NCBI GenBank assembly: GCA_027604005.1
Contig: JADGJT010000267.1
Coordinates: 1 to 33,258, forward strand
Reading direction: 5' to 3'
Length of the DNA stretch: 33,258 bases
DNA from: Dinochytrium kinnereticum
Lineage: Eukaryota > Chytridiomycota > Chytridiomycetes > Chytridiales > Chytridiaceae
In this document: positions 30,517-33,258 of the stretch, piece by piece
How positions within the stretch are numbered: the first letter of the stretch is position 1
Layout of the letters: the number at the start of each line of letters is the position of its first letter
Position numbers and translations under genes: made by a program
Notes under the pieces: generated by a model
Seen by the model: only the letters and a program-made list of their open reading frames with translations
Databases searched by the model: none
What the model was told of the DNA's origin: nothing

Positions 30517-32038
30517 GTGGGTTGGGGTGGGGTTTGGGGCGGGGGGCGGGGGGGGAGGAGAGGGAAAGAAGAGGTTGGCGGGGGGCGGGCGGCGCGTGGT
30601 GGGGTGGGGCGGGGGGCGCGGGCGGGCGGGCGGCGGCGGCCTTTACCGTTGGGGAAGGCTTGACTTTTTTGAGGGTGTGCTTGGATCGTGGTGGCCTTTT
30701 TTTTTTTGTTTTTGTTTTTGTTGTTGCTGTTGTTGTTGCTTTTTTTTGGTTTTTGTTGGTTGGGAGTGGTTGACGGGGCCTTTATTGGGCGATCTGGTTT
30801 TGTTTTTTTATTGTTATTGGTGGTGGTGGTGATGGTGGTAGTGGTTCTCCCTTAAATGTTTTTTGTCTTTCTTTTTTTTTTTTTTCTATTTTTTTTTTCC
30901 GTCTTCTTTTTGCATTGGACCGACCGCGGACATTTTTCAACCCCCAACTTTCAAATTGCTTTTTCAAATCCTTTACAGGATAGCATTCCCGACTCATTTG
31001 TTCACTTCACTACCTCCTATTTTCTTTTTTTTTTTTCTATCTGTTTTTCTTCTCCCCGTGTCTTCACTTTGCTTTCTTGTCGTACCGTCATATCGCCTCC
31101 TTTTCCTCCTCCTCCTCCTTTGCTTTACTTTCTCTTGTGTGTTTGTGTGTGTGTTTTGGAATTGAACGACCTCTTTTTCCTTTTTTTTTTTTTTTTTCCT
31201 TTTCTTTCCTCTCCCCCCTACCTTTTTTGGGAATACTTGCGTTTGCTGCCCGTGGATATAGGTGTAGCTTGGTTCTGATGATGGTGAATGCTCCAACCGT
31301 TTCTTTATTATTATTTTTTTTTTTTTTGATTATTGTTGTTGTTGTTGGTGTGAAGGTGCTGTTGTTTTTTGTTTTTTTTTTCTTTCTTAAAAAGTTTGGG
31401 CTTTTTACACAGTGCATACCCCCCGTTCCCTCCATATTTTTTTTTTACTTGCATTTATAAATGTTTATTGTCTTTGTTATTCTTCTTCTTTATTCTGTGT
31501 GGCTTAACTAACATTCTGCAAGATGGAACCGCAATTTTGTTTTGGTAGTATCACCGTACTTGACTCTTTCGTTTTTCTTTTCTTTTTTCTTTTTGCCTTC
31601 CTCGCCCTCTTTCTTTTCCCTTTTATGACGATTGGGTTGCGTTTTTTTTTTCTTGTTTTCTTGTTTTGTGAACTCCCTCATCATCATTCTGATTTTTGAC
31701 TGTTGCTTTGGTTTTTTTTTTTCTTGAATTCTTTTGTTGTGGGTGCTCTTCAACAATAATGCATGCTCGTGGTGGTTGAAGTTTGATGTTTTGACATGCC
31801 CAACTCGAAACCGGGTTTTCTGGCAACGGGGTTGAGCTTCCGGCCCTCTTCTCCTCCTCCCATGGGGCCTTGCCTTGTCGAAAGGGAAATGAACGGCTGG
31901 AATTGTTGTTAAACCAACAAGCCTCTCATCTTTACTTTATTTATTTTTCAATCGAGGTTTTTGAATTGAAAACAAGATCCAATAACAAAACCAAAATGCG
32001 CTCTGATCCGTCGATCCCCTTTTATGGATGGCCGGTCG
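30517..32038. other. convergent intergenic region: G-rich island then T-rich simple sequence
   Basis: The 1.5 kb lies between the ATPase stop (+) and the APC2 stop (-). The first 120 bases are extremely G-rich. From about 30690 to 31760 the plus strand consists largely of T runs with GTT and TTC repeats. No coding frame is credible; ORFs here translate as Phe/Leu strings or Lys/Arg strings. It probably contains the ATPase 3' UTR and terminator. Confidence 0.65.
30519..30642 (+). other. G-rich island, candidate G-quadruplex
   Basis: Starting about 3 bases after the ATPase stop codon, about 120 bases contain many runs of three to eight G on the sense strand, closely spaced (for example near 30540-30556 and 30601-30637). 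This fits G-quadruplex-forming DNA or RNA at the start of the 3' UTR. Confidence 0.7.
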
Positions 32039-33258
32039 CTAATGGTTTCGTATCTTGTAGAGCGTTTTATCCATTTCTGTGATTGTTCATCAGGTTTGAA
32101 GTCGAGGGAGGGAGTTAGGGAGGGGTGGGTGAATGTAGTGAGATGGGATAAAGGGGGAGGAGGAAATGATGGAAAAGAAAAATGAGAAAAGGTTGTGCGT
32201 GACGAAATGGGGTTGGAGGGGAAAAAGGTAATGTTGTGTGTGCACTTTTAAATGGATGAGGGGGAGAAGGTGAAAGGAAAAGGTAACGAAAGAGGTGGTG
32301 CAAGATGACTTTACAGGCAAATCAAACAGACACATTTGACAGGCGTCGCATCAACCCCATCCCCCTTCCCGTTCACAAAAACAAAACAAACAGCAACACC
32401 AAATCAATAATAAAAAAGAACAACGCCTCTAAGCCCATCTCCGTTTCCCCTCCGTCCATCCCCGTCCAAAAAAACAAAAAACAAGCAAACAAACAAACAA
32501 CAACACCAAAAAACAATAAAAACCAAAACCAAAAAACTCACCCAACACATCCTCAGCAACCATCACACTCAAAGCCTCCTCAACAGATTTCCCCCCATCC
32601 TCCCCACCCACCCCAAAAAACTGTCCCAAAAGCTCCACAACCCGAGGCAAGGCCATGGGCCCCAAATTCGTCAGCATGCCAATGATGAAGGGTCGTAAAT
32701 TCGGCGACGGCACGGATGTGGATGTCGACTGTGAGTGAGACATGTGAGCGTCTTTCTCCGTGTGGATTGGTGGGGTGGGTGTAACGTTTGGAGGGTGATC
32801 GTCTATGGCAATGTCCATGTCCATGGCCTGTGGGTATGGGGTTGTGTGTTTTTTTGTTGTTTTTTTTTTGGGGGGGGGAAAGGTGGGGGAAGGAATTTAT
32901 GTGGATTAGAATGGGGACGAGCCGCATTACCCACCGTGGCGTCTTCGTCTTGAGGTGGAGGAGCATCGAGGGTGTGAAATCGCTTGCTTGAGTCACACAT
33001 GATAACCTTTTCTTTCACCCAAAAGTCTAAAGCCTGGGTTAGATGATCTCGAGGGATGCCGTAAGCCTCCAAAAGATCCACGCCAGCGTATTCTAAAATA
33101 AATGATAAATGTCATAAGAAAAAACAAGGGGAGGATTCGTTGTCGACAATGGAAACAAGAATAGATGATCTTTTGTAAAACGATGTGGGAGTTCTACGCA
33201 CCGTTCTCGATCACATGGTATAGAACAAACGCTCTTAACGGTGTTGTTGTCAGGCTCT
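32039..33258 (-). CDS. APC2: anaphase-promoting complex subunit 2 (cullin-like), C-terminal part, 5' end outside the window
   Basis: Four minus-strand exons (33258-33202 partial, 33092-32935, 32827-32542, 32076-32039) give about 180 residues ending in TAG. APC2 is the cullin scaffold that holds APC11 and the ubiquitin-loaded E2 in the mitotic ubiquitin ligase. The segment FVLYHVIENEYAGVDLLEAY then FWVKEKVIMCDSSKRFHTL matches the end of the cullin homology region. After an acidic linker, LRPFIIGMLTNLGPMALPRV is the family's C-terminal winged-helix (WHB) signature. The tiny last exon (EMDKTLYKIRNH) supplies the terminal strand, equivalent to the GVYRLP-type ending of other APC2 proteins. It was located by phase after a 465-bp intron and is the least certain exon. 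The exon at 32827 is joined by the donor at 32934 (GTGGGT). Confidence 0.88.

Noticed and set aside
1..33258. CRISPR array, tRNA, rRNA, transposon or viral insertion
   Set aside because: No regularly spaced direct repeats, tRNA-like boxes, transposase/reverse-transcriptase/integrase motifs or terminal repeats were recognised. All repeats are microsatellites or coding tandem repeats.

Overview
This window is nuclear DNA from a fungus, most likely an early-diverging (zoosporic or chytrid-like) lineage. The support is short GT-AG introns (about 50-500 bp) in nearly every gene, secreted WSC-domain and GPI-type proteins, an Ale1-type MBOAT acyltransferase, a Raptor N-terminus of fungal type, and a radical-SAM RlmN-like enzyme that I do not expect in Dikarya. 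The lineage is inference; no rRNA or marker search was possible. All gene models were spliced by hand and checked for reading phase.

Layout. 1-1369: no secure gene, possibly one terminal exon at the left edge. 1370-7190: four plus-strand genes, namely a secreted/GPI-type protein, a small single-pass membrane protein, a 534-residue protein of unknown function, and an 8-exon seven-helix receptor. 7355-9177: RlmN-like rRNA/tRNA methyltransferase with an added C-terminal membrane anchor (+). 9662-11634: Ale1-like lysophospholipid acyltransferase (-), convergent with RlmN. 12300-19274: one very large Ser/Pro/Arg-rich protein in 7 exons (-), with a 10-N assembly gap in intron 4. 19928-21447: secreted protein with two WSC domains (+), divergent from the large gene. 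21448-23475: 2 kb of low-complexity DNA. 23476-24152: first coding exon of Raptor/Kog1 (-), with no continuation in the window. 24706-25798: ribosomal protein eL30 (-). 26483-30516: copper-transporting P1B ATPase with three heavy-metal domains (+), divergent from eL30. 32039-33258: 3' end of APC2, the cullin subunit of the anaphase-promoting complex (-), running off the right edge.

The genes are mostly unlinked housekeeping and cell-surface functions: translation (eL30, RlmN), TOR signalling (Raptor), cell cycle (APC2), lipid remodelling, copper loading and sensing. I see no operon-like or obviously new multi-gene system. The most unusual items are the Raptor gene that stops in the middle of its caspase-like fold, the membrane-anchored RlmN homologue, the unrecognised 1902-residue repeat-bearing protein whose six introns are all phase 2, and the 534-residue orphan. 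Intergenic DNA and introns are rich in homopolymers and microsatellites. T-richness follows the sense strand, so skew switches appear to mark borders between convergent transcription units.
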